DNA of 64,000 nt from positions 558,001 through 622,000 of the forward strand of contig NZ_CP142396.1 in NCBI RefSeq assembly GCF_035934735.1, in the 5' to 3' direction. Below the pieces are notes generated by a model that ran no database searches, was not told the origin of the DNA, and was given only the letters and a program-made list of their open reading frames with translations. Positions within the stretch are counted from its first letter, which is position 1, and each line of letters opens with the position of its first letter. Position numbers and translations under genes: made by a program. Positions 63,522 through 64,000 of this stretch are shown piece by piece. This stretch comes from Sedimentibacter sp. MB31-C6. Lineage in GTDB: Bacteria; Bacillota; Clostridia; Tissierellales; Sedimentibacteraceae.

Positions 63522-64000
63522 TTAAATCTCAATACATTGTATTAGTCCTTCTGTATATACTTTTGGATTTGTAAATAAACCTTCATGGTCACATTCTATC
63601 TCCACAACAGCATTTTTGCCTTGTGCTTTAAACATATTTAAAAAGGCACCTGGCTCAACAGATTTGTCTTTAGTACAATACAATAATACTTGAGGTATAT
63701 TTAATTGACTAAAATCATTTGCATTTATTTTTGTTTCCATTATTACTAGTGGTTGAGTAACAAGCTTGTCCATCAATGCTTCTATACGTTCTTCAGAAGC
63801 TTCTGTAGCTAACATTCCCTTTACAAATGTAATATCAATAGGAATAGCACCATCTCCACTTTCTTTTGCCATCATCCTCATACCTTCTTTTACTTCATCA
63901 GGAACAAAATCAAATTGAGACTTTCCATGAGGAAGTAACCATGCATTATTAAATATAATTTTTTCAACTTTTTCTTTTACCTTTGGAATAGCCATCTGTA
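63522..64000 (-). CDS. alpha/beta hydrolase, N-terminal part beyond the right edge
   Basis: The frame is open to the window edge. The visible ATG at 63995 is probably internal, since the nucleophile elbow (G-x-S-x-G) of the fold is absent from the 157 visible residues. The C-terminal half shows the late strands PQVLLYCTKDKSVEP, with the acid region, and the catalytic-His region CDHEGLFTNP. Small-molecule hydrolase; substrate unknown. Confidence 0.72.
   Translation of the reverse strand, partial: QMAIPKVKEKVEKIIFNNAWLLPHGKSQFDFVPDEVKEGMRMMAKESGDGAIPIDITFVKGMLATEASEERIEALMDKLVTQPLVIMETKINANDFSQLNIPQVLLYCTKDKSVEPGAFLNMFKAQGKNAVVEIECDHEGLFTNPKVYTEGLIQCIEI

Overview
The window comes from a low-GC, AT-rich Gram-positive bacterium, most likely an anaerobic, probably spore-forming member of the Clostridia/Tissierellia. 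The reasons are AddAB instead of RecBCD, class III fructose-bisphosphatase, a tungsten/molybdenum aldehyde:ferredoxin oxidoreductase with its own MoaD-like protein, a YqeC-linked molybdenum hydroxylase, histidine ammonia-lyase, strong GGAGG ribosome-binding sites with frequent TTG/GTG starts, and a SleC/SpoIID-like peptidoglycan-binding protein. No rRNA, tRNA, CRISPR array, transposase or phage genes were seen.

Layout. 1-8.0 kb: addB-addA (addA cut by the left edge) and a YhaM-type exoribonuclease. 8.0-10.5 kb: an ECF sigma factor with its zinc-finger anti-sigma/DUF4349 partner, a self-recognising ECF promoter, and palindrome-rich spacers at both ends that share a 56-bp repeat. 10.5-16.7 kb: hutH behind a leader that looks like a HutP-type antitermination site, a lipoprotein, an Lrp-type regulator, an FMN-binding lipoprotein, the AOR/MoaD pair and thioredoxin. 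16.8-20.7 kb: a beta-propeller protein and a group of probably spore-associated proteins. 20.9-30.5 kb: a sodium:solute symporter, an NtrB/NtrC-type two-component system, and then a sigma-54 promoter driving a complete 5-oxoprolinase operon (pxpA, an Nramp-like carrier, pxpB, pxpC, a D-glutamate-cyclase-like protein). 30.6-37.6 kb: amidohydrolase, DEAD-box helicase, a PAS/GGDEF/HD-GYP protein and fbp. 37.8-47.6 kb: a purine module made of a three-subunit molybdenum hydroxylase, yqeC and a BMP-type nucleoside ABC importer under a guanine riboswitch. 47.6-50.6 kb: PhzF and phosphodiester glycosidase proteins.

50.6-58.2 kb is an accessory/defence island: an Uma2 fragment, a DpnD-like small ORF, a frameshifted HIT gene, a convergent m5C methyltransferase/Sau3AI-type endonuclease pair, a large PrrC/RloC-like ABC ATPase with a zinc-hook-like CPFC and a candidate anticodon-nuclease R-x3-E...H triad, and debris of a helicase. 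58.4-64 kb: psuK-psuG, a homoserine dehydrogenase with an in-frame stop, a frameshifted nudC, a mazEF toxin-antitoxin pair and a partial alpha/beta hydrolase.

A family of short palindromic elements, with ends resembling ATTGTAGGG/CCCTACAAT and stems that change in a compensated way, is scattered through spacers from 8 to 41.5 kb. The observations most worth a second look are this repeat family, the hutH leader, the sigma-54 control of oxoproline metabolism, the guanine riboswitch with two tandem terminators, the GATC palindrome at the methyltransferase start site, and the PrrC/RloC-like ATPase next to a GATC-type restriction system.
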